The notes below the pieces were generated by a model. The model saw nothing but the letters and a program-made list of their open reading frames with translations, had not been told where the DNA came from and did no database searches. 28,946 bases of DNA, taken from the NCBI GenBank assembly GCA_964598695.1, contig CAZRDB010000047.1, positions 1 to 28,946 on the forward strand. Reading direction: 5' to 3'. Below, one piece after another: positions 1-8,539 of this stretch (positions within the stretch are counted from its first letter, which is position 1; each line of letters opens with the position of its first letter). Made by a program: the position numbers and the translations under genes. The stretch is from CAZRDB01 sp964598695 (GTDB taxonomy: Bacteria; Armatimonadota; Zipacnadia; UBA1398).

Positions 1-48
1 GTCGAGATCGCGATCGACGAGATCCGGCTGCTCGAGCCGGGGGAGTAG
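1..48 (+). CDS. C-terminal end of an upstream gene (partial)
   Basis: Reading from base 1 gives VEIAIDEIRLLEPGE followed by TAG at 46-48. The short tail, with alternating hydrophobic residues and an IDEIRL-type strand, looks like the last strand of a beta-sandwich (carbohydrate-binding or glycosidase accessory) domain, but 15 residues are too few to name a family. It converges on the minus-strand gene ending at 68, leaving only 19 bases between the two stops. Confidence 0.45.
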   Translation, partial: VEIAIDEIRLLEPGE

Positions 49-67
49 GGGAGCGTTCGGCCTCCGG

Positions 68-2323
68 CTACGCGCCGGCCTCCAGCTCGGCCACGACCAT
101 CGAATGCAGCTCGAGCCGGGGCACGGTCACGCGGATCCCGTCGCCCTCCACGGTAGGCGCGAGGTCGAGCCCCTCGGGCTCGAGGTGGATCCGGCCGATC
201 CGGTAGCCGCGGAAGACCACCCCGATCTCGTGGATCGGGATGACCTCCTCCCGCAGCGGCACGTCGTCCTCGGGCTTGGCGTGGTCGGCGGCGCTGTTCA
301 GGTCGCTGTACAGGTGGACCACGAGGCGCTCGCCTTCGAGCCGCTGCCGGAAGACCGTCGAGTGGACACACATGGGGGCTGCCACCTCGACCGGCTGTGG
401 GCCGCCGGCCGCCCAGCGGATCGCTTGCGCGAGGATGAGTCGCTGGTAGGGGTAGGGGTAGAGGTAGTAGGCCGAGTCGAGGCCGGCCGCGAGGTAGACG
501 ACGCGGCCGGCGCCGTAGTCTCGGGCCACCACCGCGGGGATCGGCGTGGCGTTCGGCTCGCGGCTGGTGATCGTCGCGACGGCGGTTGCTCCCTCGACGA
601 GTTCCACGCGCGTGGCCGTGCCCTTGAAGGTCACGGACTGGCCGCCGAGGTACTCCTCGAGCCTCGGGCTGGCGAGGATCTCGTGCGCGCCCGGTGCGAG
701 GTCGAAGATCCCCTTGTGCTCCGCCCAGTATGCGGCATCGGTCGCCTTGAGGAAGTTCACGTCCAGGGCGTCATCCGACGCTCCGCCCCCGGCGGCCGGA
801 CCGCGGTAGTGGACCCCCAGCAAGTCGGCGAGGAGGAAGTCCTCGCGCGGCTCGCCCAGGAGGTCGCGCTGCGAGGTGTCGACCGTCGCGACGAGGCCTC
901 CACCGCGCTCGACGAACCGGCGGAGCGCCGCCGCCTGCTCCTCGCTCACGCACGCCATGTTGGGCAGCACGAGCACCCGGTAGCCGGCGAGATCGGCATC
1001 GTTCAGGTTCCAGTCGTTGAGCACCGTGGTGGGGATGTGCTCCTCGACCGCCGTGCGGAATGCGCCCAGGACGTGCGCAAGGTAGCGCTCCTCGACGAAG
1101 CCCGAGGAGCGGCCGTAGAAGACGCGCGTGTCGTCGCTCATCACGAGACCGGCCCACGGCTCGGGGCCCTTGTGCCCGAGCCACGGCCTGCGCCGGTCGG
1201 CCTCGGCGAGCACCTCGCGCGCCGCTTCGCGCAGGTTGCGCCAGCCCCGCGAGAGGGCCGGGTGGGAGCCGTACGTCGACGTGAGCAGCACCCGGCGCAG
1301 CATCTCCTGGGCCGGGAAGCTGTCGGTCCCGTAGGGGTTGCCGTGCGACATGATGTACGGCTCGTTGTGCGAGATCCGATGGTTCGTCACGGCCCAGACG
1401 TAGGCGCTGCCGAAGGCCGGGACGATCGTGCCGCCGCGGTTGCTCTCATCCATCCAGAACTCCTGCCCCGGGCTGTCGAGCAGGAGGTTGAGCCGGGCCG
1501 GCATGTTGCGCGGGATGTCGAGGAAGTGGCCGTACCGCCCCGCGTTCGTGGTCCACGTGACCAGCGCGCAGTCCGGCTTCACCGCCTTGAGCCGGCTCTG
1601 CATCCGCGCCACGTACGCCTCGAGCCGGCGGTCGAGCCAGTGCTGGTAGCGGCGGAACGCCGGGTCCTCCATGTTCACGTCGGGGATCTCCTCGCCGCAG
1701 AAGTCGCGGTAGGCCTGGCGGCAGGTGTCGCAGTAGCAGACCCCGCTCGTGTGGAGCCCGTCGAAGCTGAACCCGTCGATCTCCGGGTACCGCGTCAACG
1801 CGTCGGCCAGCGTCTCGATCAGCAGGTCGCCCCACCCGCCCAGGAGGCAGAGCGGGCCCCCGAGCGGCGCCTCCGGGCCGACCTCCGGCAGATGTTGGTC
1901 GCGGGCGCCTTTCGAGCGCCACTCCGGATGCTCGGCGTAGACGTGCGACTGGAGCCTCGGCGGGATCGCCGCGATGACCCGGATTCCCCTCTCGCGGAAC
2001 CGGGCGATCTCCCCCGGCAGCCAGTCGTCGCCGAGCGCGGGATCCCGCGGCAGGAAGGGACTGAGGAAGTTGGCGTACTCGCAGCCGCCGATCCCGAGCG
2101 GCGCCATCTGGCCGCCGCACTCGTAGGCGTCCTGTGCCGAGCCGAAGACGTAGATCGGGGCATCCTCGAGCCACGCGGGGGGCACGACCGCCCGGAACGG
2201 CGCCTGCTCGAACGGCTCGGGCTGGATCACCGGACCGGCGAGAGCCGAGGTCTCCTTGGCGGGCACGGGCGCGACGAGCACGCCGCACAGAGCAGCCAGC
2301 AGTCCGAGCCCCGCGATCCGCAC
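68..2323 (-). CDS. Secreted GHL6/GH42-like putative glycoside hydrolase
   Basis: 751 residues. I chose the GTG at 2321-2323: it has GGAGGAGG 8 bases upstream and begins a clear signal peptide (VRIAGLGLLAALCGVLVAP, then VPAKETS); the open frame extends further upstream only as non-protein-like Arg/Pro/Gly sequence. Residues about 35-390 look like a TIM barrel of the hypothetical glycosyl hydrolase 6 / GH42 type, with the strand YPEIDGFSFDG (Asp188) followed by a Cys-rich CYCDTC segment common in this group. Residues about 395-620 resemble the flavodoxin/GATase-like trimerisation domain of GH42 beta-galactosidases (VLVLPNMACVSEEQ, then RRFVERGGGLVATVD). A short beta domain ends the protein. It lies 89 bases downstream of the gene at 2413-3615 on the same strand, probably one transcript. 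The substrate is unknown; a beta-galactoside or related sugar is only a guess from the neighbours. Confidence 0.8.
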   Translation of the reverse strand: MRIAGLGLLAALCGVLVAPVPAKETSALAGPVIQPEPFEQAPFRAVVPPAWLEDAPIYVFGSAQDAYECGGQMAPLGIGGCEYANFLSPFLPRDPALGDDWLPGEIARFRERGIRVIAAIPPRLQSHVYAEHPEWRSKGARDQHLPEVGPEAPLGGPLCLLGGWGDLLIETLADALTRYPEIDGFSFDGLHTSGVCYCDTCRQAYRDFCGEEIPDVNMEDPAFRRYQHWLDRRLEAYVARMQSRLKAVKPDCALVTWTTNAGRYGHFLDIPRNMPARLNLLLDSPGQEFWMDESNRGGTIVPAFGSAYVWAVTNHRISHNEPYIMSHGNPYGTDSFPAQEMLRRVLLTSTYGSHPALSRGWRNLREAAREVLAEADRRRPWLGHKGPEPWAGLVMSDDTRVFYGRSSGFVEERYLAHVLGAFRTAVEEHIPTTVLNDWNLNDADLAGYRVLVLPNMACVSEEQAAALRRFVERGGGLVATVDTSQRDLLGEPREDFLLADLLGVHYRGPAAGGGASDDALDVNFLKATDAAYWAEHKGIFDLAPGAHEILASPRLEEYLGGQSVTFKGTATRVELVEGATAVATITSREPNATPIPAVVARDYGAGRVVYLAAGLDSAYYLYPYPYQRLILAQAIRWAAGGPQPVEVAAPMCVHSTVFRQRLEGERLVVHLYSDLNSAADHAKPEDDVPLREEVIPIHEIGVVFRGYRIGRIHLEPEGLDLAPTVEGDGIRVTVPRLELHSMVVAELEAGA

Positions 2324-2412
2324 CGGGCACGCCTCCTCCAGCCCGCGACCGAGAACACCACCCGGCCGGGCTGTTGCTGGGTTCGGGACGAGGGGGCGCG
2401 GTCCTGCGTTCC

Positions 2413-3615
2413 CTACGGCGCCTCCCGGGCTCTCGCGGGCTCCGTGCGCACTACAGGGCCCGGCTTCTCCGCCCCCGCCGGCGGGCGCTGGTCGCGCGTG
2501 AGCAGCCAGCAGTCGATGCCGACCCCCGCCTCGCCCTCCTCGGGCGCCGTCGCGCGGAGCGTGTGGCGGCCGGCCGTGAGGTTCACAGCGTCCAGCCTCG
2601 CCCACCCAACGGTCAGCTCATAGATGTCCTGCTGGCGGAGTGGGACTTCATCGACGATGCCGGCTCCCTCGGCCACCGCCCGCCACTCGCCACCGTCGAG
2701 CGCCCAGCGCACGCCGTAGCCGATGTGGCGGACCCACACCGCGTAGTCGCCCGGCTCTGTGACCTCGAATCCCCACTTCGCCGTCCAGCCCGGAAGGGCG
2801 TGGTGCTGGAGCCATGCGCCGTTCGAGAGCCTCTCCTGCTCCTCCATGCTCCACGGGAGCAGCGCACCGCCAACCTGGGGCACGTCGGTCTCGAGGGCGT
2901 CCTCCCCCTCCAGCCAGACCCAGCGGTCGCCAGCGCTCACGCGGCCCGGCTGGGGCTCGACCCTTCGTGCAGGCTCCGGCGCGGGCTTCCCCGCAAGCGG
3001 GCCGTCGACCACGATGGCCTCAACGCGATCGACGAGCGTGATGTGTGGGGTGTCCCAGCCGCCCTGCGGCACCAACCAAACGTAGCTGGTGAGCGGGAGG
3101 TCCTGACGGAAGCGGTCGTAGTCCGGCCCCTTGCGGAGCGTGCCGCGGGCCTGGCGCCACTCGTGGTCCGCGACAACCCGCCCGTCCGGCCCCCCGCAGT
3201 CGAGCGATGCCTCGAGCGCGCAGAGCGGCTCGGGGATCCGCGGCTCGTCCTGGTAGAGCCGGATCTGCAGGTTCCAGGTCCCGTCCCACCCGTCGGTCCG
3301 GTACCACAGGCGGACCTCCGTCTGTTCCGGCGGGATCTCGGGGAGCATGAGCGCCGGTGTCAGACCGAACCGGACGTTGGGCGCCCCGGCAACGTTCTGA
3401 AGTCTCACGCAGACCACGCCCGACTTCGCGTGGTCCGCGCCTCCGAGTTGCTCCGTGTTGATCTCCGTCGCGCCCACGTGGGCCGCCTGGATCTCCGGGA
3501 ACCAGTACTCGTCCAGCAAGACGATGTCGGCGCGCGCAGTCGTGGGCGAGCAGAGGGCGGTCGCACAGCAGACGAGCACGACGAGTCGGACGAGCGCCGC
3601 TCGGAAGCTACCCAC
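2413..3615 (-). CDS. Secreted protein with C-terminal carbohydrate-binding-like domain
   Basis: 400 residues from a GTG start at 3613-3615, preceded by GGAGGAGGAGGG with about 7 bases spacing. The N-terminus is a signal peptide (VGSFRAALVRLVVLVCCATA) with a likely cut after Ala27-Arg-Ala29. Residues about 30-210 form a beta-rich domain with many aromatic residues (LWYRTDGWDGTWNLQIRLY) that I cannot assign. Residues about 235-385 resemble CBM-like or golvesin-type jelly rolls that bind sugars in secreted glycosidases: WVWLEGEDA, then GFEVTEPGDYAVWVRHIGY, and a final LTAGRHTLRATA strand with a closing IDCWLLTRD. No catalytic residues can be proposed. The gene is first in a minus-strand pair with the GHL6-like hydrolase and divergent from the large GH42-like gene, which suggests a role in binding the shared glycan. 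The family of the first half is unknown. Confidence 0.75.
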   Translation of the reverse strand: MGSFRAALVRLVVLVCCATALCSPTTARADIVLLDEYWFPEIQAAHVGATEINTEQLGGADHAKSGVVCVRLQNVAGAPNVRFGLTPALMLPEIPPEQTEVRLWYRTDGWDGTWNLQIRLYQDEPRIPEPLCALEASLDCGGPDGRVVADHEWRQARGTLRKGPDYDRFRQDLPLTSYVWLVPQGGWDTPHITLVDRVEAIVVDGPLAGKPAPEPARRVEPQPGRVSAGDRWVWLEGEDALETDVPQVGGALLPWSMEEQERLSNGAWLQHHALPGWTAKWGFEVTEPGDYAVWVRHIGYGVRWALDGGEWRAVAEGAGIVDEVPLRQQDIYELTVGWARLDAVNLTAGRHTLRATAPEEGEAGVGIDCWLLTRDQRPPAGAEKPGPVVRTEPARAREAP

Positions 3616-3744
3616 ACGAATCCCTCCTCCTCCCCGGACTGCCTTCCGTTCCTCTGTGTCCGCACCTGCAGGGCTCGACCGCGCGAGCGGGAACTGGCCG
3701 GTGGCACACCATCCTGCACGGGCTCGAGCGAAGGAGGACCCTCG
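3616..3744. promoter_or_regulatory. Divergent promoter region with an imperfect direct repeat
   Basis: This 129-base gap separates two oppositely transcribed secreted-protein genes and must hold both promoters. It contains CCTGCA-GGGCTCGA at 3665-3678 and CCTGCA-C-GGGCTCGA at 3713-3727, copies 48 bases apart that differ by one inserted base. The second copy sits just upstream of the AAGGAGG ribosome binding site (3731-3737) of the plus-strand gene. Direct repeats of this size suit a regulator of the AraC or LacI kind, but no -10/-35 pair is convincing and the binding protein is unknown. Confidence 0.35.
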
Positions 3745-6700
3745 ATGCGCGCTCTCGCGGCCGCCACGCTCCTCGCGGCACTTGCCCTGCCCGGCGTGGC
3801 CGAACCGACGGCCCAGGAGGTCGACGAGGACTGCTCGCTCGCCTCGACGCTGGTGACGCCCCACAAGGACTGGGCGTCGGAGCTTGCCGGAGGGCCTATC
3901 CGAGCGCTCTTCTTCGTCTACACCGGGCCGTACGACGGCACGTGGGAGGACGCCGGCTCTCGCGTGCGCGAGATCGTCGAGCTGGGCCAGCGCCTCGATC
4001 TCCAGGCCGACGCGGTCCTCTTCTGCGGCTCCGGCGACAAGTGGGTCTTCCACGGCCTCGCCCTCGGTGAGCAGCGCGCCGAGCGCCTCCTCGAGACGCC
4101 GTACGACCTCTACTGCATCGCCGGCTTCCCCATGGACAAGCTCCCCGCCCGGATCCAGTACCGGGTCATGCGGCAGGTGGCCCAGGGAGCGGGCCTTCTG
4201 TGTGTCGGACCGGGCGCCGAGGAGTACCTGGCGCCGAAGCGTCGGATCGACCCCACCCCGCCGGAGCTGCTCGAGGCCGTCCCGCCGATCGGAGGCCAGG
4301 CGCCGGCCGAGGTGACCGCCGCGTACCGGCTCGGCAACGGTCGCGGCGCCTGGGTGCGCTGGGACACGCGCGCGCTGCTGCCCTCCGGCGAGTACAGCCC
4401 GCAGCGGGCAGCGGAGTCCGACTACCGGATGCTGCTCCTCAGCCGCGCCGGCCTGTGGGCGGCAGGCCGGGTCCCCGAGGTCTCCCTCGAGATCGCGCTG
4501 GGAGATCCGCCGCCCGCCGGCGCGGTCTCGACGGCTCCCCGGATCCGACTGCGGAAGCGAGCCGGCGCCCCGATGGCCGCCGAGGTCACGCTCGAGTTGT
4601 GTCGGGCACGTGACGGCGCGCGCACACCGCTCGGGCGGGTGGAGGTCACCCTACGCTCCGACCAGACCACCGACGTCCCCGCGCCTCTGCCTCCGCTCCG
4701 GACCGGCGACTACTACCTCGACGCGGTCGTGTCCTCCGAGCGAGGCGCTGAGGCATGCGGCGCGGCCGCGTTCGCGGTCACGAGCCCCTGCGGGGTGGAG
4801 GGTGTCACCCTCGACCGCAGCTTCGTCGAGGTCGGCGAGACCCTCCGGGGGACCGTGACGTTGCGCGGGACGCCCGAGGCGGGCGCGGTTCTCCGCCTCG
4901 GGTTCCGCGACAGCTACGACCGTCTCCTCGCGCAGCGCGAGATCGCGCTCGCGGCGGGCCAGAGCGAGGTCCCGCTCGAGTACACCGCCGACGAGTTCTC
5001 CACGAACTGGATGCGGGCCGAGGCCCTACTGCTCACGGGCGATCGCGAGATCGAGCTGCGCGAGGCCTCGTTCAGCGTGCCCAAGCGGAGGCACGGGCGG
5101 CACAACTTCGTGATGTGGGATGCCCCGCTCGACCCGCTCGGCCCCTACGCCTGGCGCCAGCTCCAGGAGGTCGGCTTCGATGTCTGCCTGATCGGGAGCA
5201 TGGGGGGCGAGAGGCCCCAGCCTGCCGCCCTCCGAGCGTGCGATGCCTCGCTGGCGCCCTACAGCACCCGGATCCTCGACCCGAAGGACGAGCACGGCTT
5301 CATGCAGCCCGTCTGCTGGAACGACGAGCCGGCGGTGACCGCCCACGTCCAGGCCATCGTCGACAACCAGCGGCAGCTCCGCGAGCAAGGGGTGTTCGTC
5401 TACTCGCTCGGCGACGAGGGCGTCACCCAGGGATGCTGCGTCCATCCCGCGTGTCTCGCCGCCTACCGGGAGTACCTGCGGGAGCAGTACGGCGAGATCG
5501 CGCGCCTCAACGCTTCGTGGGGGACGGCCTACGGCTCGTTCGACGAGGTCGACCTGCTCGACCACAAGGACAACATGGAGACCGCCTCGCGCCAGAGCTG
5601 CCCCCCGCGCTGGTACGACCGGCAGGCCTTCGCGCGCCACAACCTGATGGGCCTCTCGCGCCGCTTCGTCGAGGCGTACCGCCGCCTCGACCCGCACGCC
5701 CTGACCGGCTTCGAGGGCACCGGGGGCTTCGGCGACGACTACGACGCCATCCTCGAGACGAACACCTTCTACGGCCCCTACCCGAGCATCGGCGATGACC
5801 TCGTCCGCTCGGTCGCGCCCCGCTCGACCGTGCGCTCGAACTGGATGGGCTACAGCAAGACGGGCGATGCGCTCTCCGATGCCGCCTGGCGGATGGTGAT
5901 GAAGGGGACTGACAGCATCTGGTTCTGGATGTGGTCCGGGATCGGGAGCTGGCGCGGCTACCTGAGGCCCACCTTCGATCTGTGGCCGGCGACGGCCGAT
6001 CTCTCCGAGGAGATGCGGCCGGTGCGCCAGGGCCTGGGCGACCTGCTCCTGCGCTCCGCGGTTGCCCACAGCGGGATCGCCGTCTTCTACTCGGTCCCCT
6101 CGGCCCTCGCCGGACAGGTCTCCCTGCCGCAGGGCTGGCCGGACCCGCAGGCCGACCACGAGGCCTGGCTCCGGCTCACCTACGAGCTGGGCTGCGATGT
6201 GCGGTACGTCACCAGCGCCATGCTCGCGGCCGGAGCGCTCGACACCGGCGAGTTCCGTATCCTCGTGTTGCCCCTGTCCCAGGCGATCGGACCGGAGGAA
6301 GCCGCGGCGATCCGCCGCTTCGCCGAGGCCGGCGGGACGGTGGTCGCCGACGTCCGGCCGGGGGTGTTCGACGGTCACCTCAAGACCGCGAGCCCGGGCC
6401 CCCTCGACGACCTGTTCGGGATCCGGCGCACACCGGGCGCCGAGCCGGCCGCGGCCGAGGAGGCATGGATCAGCGGCCCCGCCGCCGGCCCGAACCTGGC
6501 CCTCACCGTGCCCGGGATCCGGCCCGACCCGCAGGTCACGGCCGACGGCGCCGAGGCACTGGCCCACGTGGGCGACGTTCCGATCGTGCTCACCCGTGAG
6601 GTGGGGCAGGGCAGGGCGATCCTGCTCAACTTCCCGCCGCCGCTCACAGACGCCGAGGAGGTCTCGGCCTCGCGCGATCTGCTGCGGTGGCTCTACGCTG

Positions 6701-7302
6701 TCGCGGGCGCGCGGGCGCCGATCGGGGTGACCACCCCCGAGGGCAGACCGCTCGCGATGACGGAGACGCGGGTCTGGCGCACCGGCGACGCGCTCGTCTT
6801 CGGGCTCTGGCGGCGGATGGAGAACGCCTGGTTCAGCCCGACAACCGGGACCACGGCGGGCGAGCCCGTGCCGGCGGTCGTGACGCTGCCGCACCCGATG
6901 TACGTCTACGATCTCCGGGGCAAGCGTGCGCTCGGCCGCACCGACCGGATCGAGACGGGCCTCCGCTGGGGCCGAGCGAGCTTCTTCCTCGCGACGCCGG
7001 AGCCCCTCCCGACGCCCGAGGTCGCCGTGTCCGCGTCCGGCCCGGTCCCCGGCGAGCCCGTCACCGTGCGCGTCGGCCTCCAGGGCCACACGGCGGCGGG
7101 TGGGACCGTCGCGCTGTGGGCCGAGGTGATCGACCCCGTTGGCGCGAGCCCGTTGTGGGGCCGCAGGGTGGTGCTCCTCGAGTCGGGCGTGCAACGCTGG
7201 AGGATCCCGACGCCCCACAACGCGGCGCCGGGCCGCTGGCGGGTGCGGGTGACCGAGCTGTTCAGCGGCCAGTCGGCCGAGGCCGCCTGGAACGTCCGAT
7301 AG
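3745..7302 (+). CDS. Very large secreted GH42-like (beta-galactosidase-type) protein
   Basis: 1185 residues from ATG 3745, with AAGGAGG 7 bases upstream and a signal peptide (MRALAAATLLAALALPGVAEP). The open frame upstream of this ATG is not protein-like. An N-terminal Rossmann/GATase-like domain (about 45-165) is followed by beta-sandwich domains (about 170-440), a GH42-like barrel (about 450-800), a trimerisation-like domain (about 800-980) and a C-terminal beta domain. GH42 resemblance is clearest in the ARLNASWGTAYGSFDEVDLL segment and in the order of strands. The acid/base candidate is Glu558 in SLGDEG. Where GH42 enzymes carry the Met-Glu nucleophile, this protein appears to read Trp700-Met701-Gly702 (SNWMGYSK), so the catalytic mechanism is in doubt; Glu657 in GFEGTGG is another acidic candidate. 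It is followed after 11 bases by a lipoprotein gene whose ribosome binding site overlaps its stop codon. Confidence 0.8.
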   Translation: MRALAAATLLAALALPGVAEPTAQEVDEDCSLASTLVTPHKDWASELAGGPIRALFFVYTGPYDGTWEDAGSRVREIVELGQRLDLQADAVLFCGSGDKWVFHGLALGEQRAERLLETPYDLYCIAGFPMDKLPARIQYRVMRQVAQGAGLLCVGPGAEEYLAPKRRIDPTPPELLEAVPPIGGQAPAEVTAAYRLGNGRGAWVRWDTRALLPSGEYSPQRAAESDYRMLLLSRAGLWAAGRVPEVSLEIALGDPPPAGAVSTAPRIRLRKRAGAPMAAEVTLELCRARDGARTPLGRVEVTLRSDQTTDVPAPLPPLRTGDYYLDAVVSSERGAEACGAAAFAVTSPCGVEGVTLDRSFVEVGETLRGTVTLRGTPEAGAVLRLGFRDSYDRLLAQREIALAAGQSEVPLEYTADEFSTNWMRAEALLLTGDREIELREASFSVPKRRHGRHNFVMWDAPLDPLGPYAWRQLQEVGFDVCLIGSMGGERPQPAALRACDASLAPYSTRILDPKDEHGFMQPVCWNDEPAVTAHVQAIVDNQRQLREQGVFVYSLGDEGVTQGCCVHPACLAAYREYLREQYGEIARLNASWGTAYGSFDEVDLLDHKDNMETASRQSCPPRWYDRQAFARHNLMGLSRRFVEAYRRLDPHALTGFEGTGGFGDDYDAILETNTFYGPYPSIGDDLVRSVAPRSTVRSNWMGYSKTGDALSDAAWRMVMKGTDSIWFWMWSGIGSWRGYLRPTFDLWPATADLSEEMRPVRQGLGDLLLRSAVAHSGIAVFYSVPSALAGQVSLPQGWPDPQADHEAWLRLTYELGCDVRYVTSAMLAAGALDTGEFRILVLPLSQAIGPEEAAAIRRFAEAGGTVVADVRPGVFDGHLKTASPGPLDDLFGIRRTPGAEPAAAEEAWISGPAAGPNLALTVPGIRPDPQVTADGAEALAHVGDVPIVLTREVGQGRAILLNFPPPLTDAEEVSASRDLLRWLYAVAGARAPIGVTTPEGRPLAMTETRVWRTGDALVFGLWRRMENAWFSPTTGTTAGEPVPAVVTLPHPMYVYDLRGKRALGRTDRIETGLRWGRASFFLATPEPLPTPEVAVSASGPVPGEPVTVRVGLQGHTAAGGTVALWAEVIDPVGASPLWGRRVVLLESGVQRWRIPTPHNAAPGRWRVRVTELFSGQSAEAAWNVR

Positions 7303-7313
7303 GAGGCGCCGCG

Positions 7314-8489
7314 ATGCGTTCCTCAACCGCCCTGCTGCTTGTCGCCCTGGCCGCCTGCCACGCGCGGGCGCAGGAGACCGAGCCGGTGCGCGCGATCGAC
7401 CATGGCCGCGAGGTTGCCCCCGCGACGTGGGAGTGCACCGCCGGCCATCCGGTGGCGAAGCACAAGATCTCGCTGCAGGCCGGCGCGCTCACCTACACCT
7501 TCCTGGCCAGCGGGTGCCAGGATCCCTCGCACGGGGAGGAGCACCCGTGCAACGAGGGCACGTTCGGGATGCCCAGCCCCACCAGCGCGAACTGGTACTG
7601 GGGCGGCTTCCTGCGCGTGCTCGTGAACGGGTCGGAGGCGACAACCCGCGCACAACGCGACATGCGGGTGCTCGAGGACGGGCCGCGAGGCTCGTTCCAG
7701 ACCGTCTGGAGCCACCCCGATGCCGAGGTCGGCCTGCGGCTCGTGCTGCGACCGGGCTCGAACCACGTCGACGGCCTGCTCGTCTGGCGGCCGCGCGAGG
7801 GAGCGACGGTCGACTCGGTCGCCCTCCGGCTGACCTGCTACCCGAGCTTCTTCACCGCGGCCCAGCACCGCAAGGGCGAGCGCCACTGCGCCACGCCCAG
7901 GACCGATCAGGCCGAGACCTCGACGCTGGAGCTGGTGCCGGCGGAGGATCCGTGGCTCTACTACTACGACGCGGTGTTCGACACCGCCCGCGGTGAGGGT
8001 AGCGGCCCGTGCGCCGCGCTGTTCGACCCCGTCGGCGTGGCTGCGGGCCGGGTGCGGATCGGCGACTACGCCGTCGTGACCGAGGTCGACCTCACCCCCG
8101 CCGCGGGAAGCGCCCGACTCGCCTTCTACGACTTCACCGGCCACACGAACGCCGAGGCCGAGGCCTACCTCCGCGATCGGGGGCAGAGCGACCTCGACGA
8201 CCTCCGTGCCCTCGACTTCCGGCCCGCCGCCGCGCGCGCCTTCGACGAGGCGAAGCTCCGCACCGAGGCTCTCGACCTTGTGGCGAAGGCGGCGGCCGAC
8301 GGCGAGGCACTCCGGCCGCAGGTGCTCGAGCTGCTCGCGAGGGTCTCCACCCTCCGTACGGCAGCCGAGGGCGGCGATTGGGTCGCGGAGGCCGACCTAT
8401 GCTCCGCCTTGGCCGACTCGCAGGACCTGTTCTGGAAGCTCCGCACCTTCGCGGCACTCAACAGCCCGGAGACGATCGAGGCGCCCTGA
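7314..8489 (+). CDS. Predicted lipoprotein of unknown function
   Basis: 391 residues from ATG 7314; the Shine-Dalgarno AGGAGG overlaps the TAG of the preceding gene, so the two are almost certainly co-transcribed and probably coupled. The N-terminus MRSSTALLLVALAAC fits a lipoprotein signal peptide with Cys15 in an LAAC lipobox, which would anchor it to a membrane facing the periplasm or the outside. The next 270 residues look like beta-sandwich: aromatic and Cys-containing strands (TFLASGCQDPSHGEE, NWYWGGFLRVLVNG, VALRLTCYPSFF). The last 100 residues are helical, with repeated Leu/Ala heptads (EALDLVAKAAADGEALRPQV). I do not recognise the family. Position after a GH42-like protein suggests a sugar-binding or processing partner. 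It converges on the GH35 gene with 50 bases between stops. Confidence 0.75.
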   Translation: MRSSTALLLVALAACHARAQETEPVRAIDHGREVAPATWECTAGHPVAKHKISLQAGALTYTFLASGCQDPSHGEEHPCNEGTFGMPSPTSANWYWGGFLRVLVNGSEATTRAQRDMRVLEDGPRGSFQTVWSHPDAEVGLRLVLRPGSNHVDGLLVWRPREGATVDSVALRLTCYPSFFTAAQHRKGERHCATPRTDQAETSTLELVPAEDPWLYYYDAVFDTARGEGSGPCAALFDPVGVAAGRVRIGDYAVVTEVDLTPAAGSARLAFYDFTGHTNAEAEAYLRDRGQSDLDDLRALDFRPAAARAFDEAKLRTEALDLVAKAAADGEALRPQVLELLARVSTLRTAAEGGDWVAEADLCSALADSQDLFWKLRTFAALNSPETIEAP

Positions 8490-8539
8490 CGCCGGTCGTT
8501 CCCGCGGTGGCTCCGCGTGAGAGTGGCGCCCCCGCGCGG

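Noticed and set aside
104..2623. An 839-codon plus-strand frame opposite the GHL6-like gene
   Set aside because: Composition is typical of an antisense shadow (VVGGAVQVAVQV, Arg/Asp/Val-rich) and the minus-strand gene has a signal peptide, ribosome binding site and domains.
5026..7326. A 766-codon minus-strand frame inside the GH42-like gene
   Set aside because: Antisense shadow of a convincing gene; no conserved motif and no ribosome binding site.
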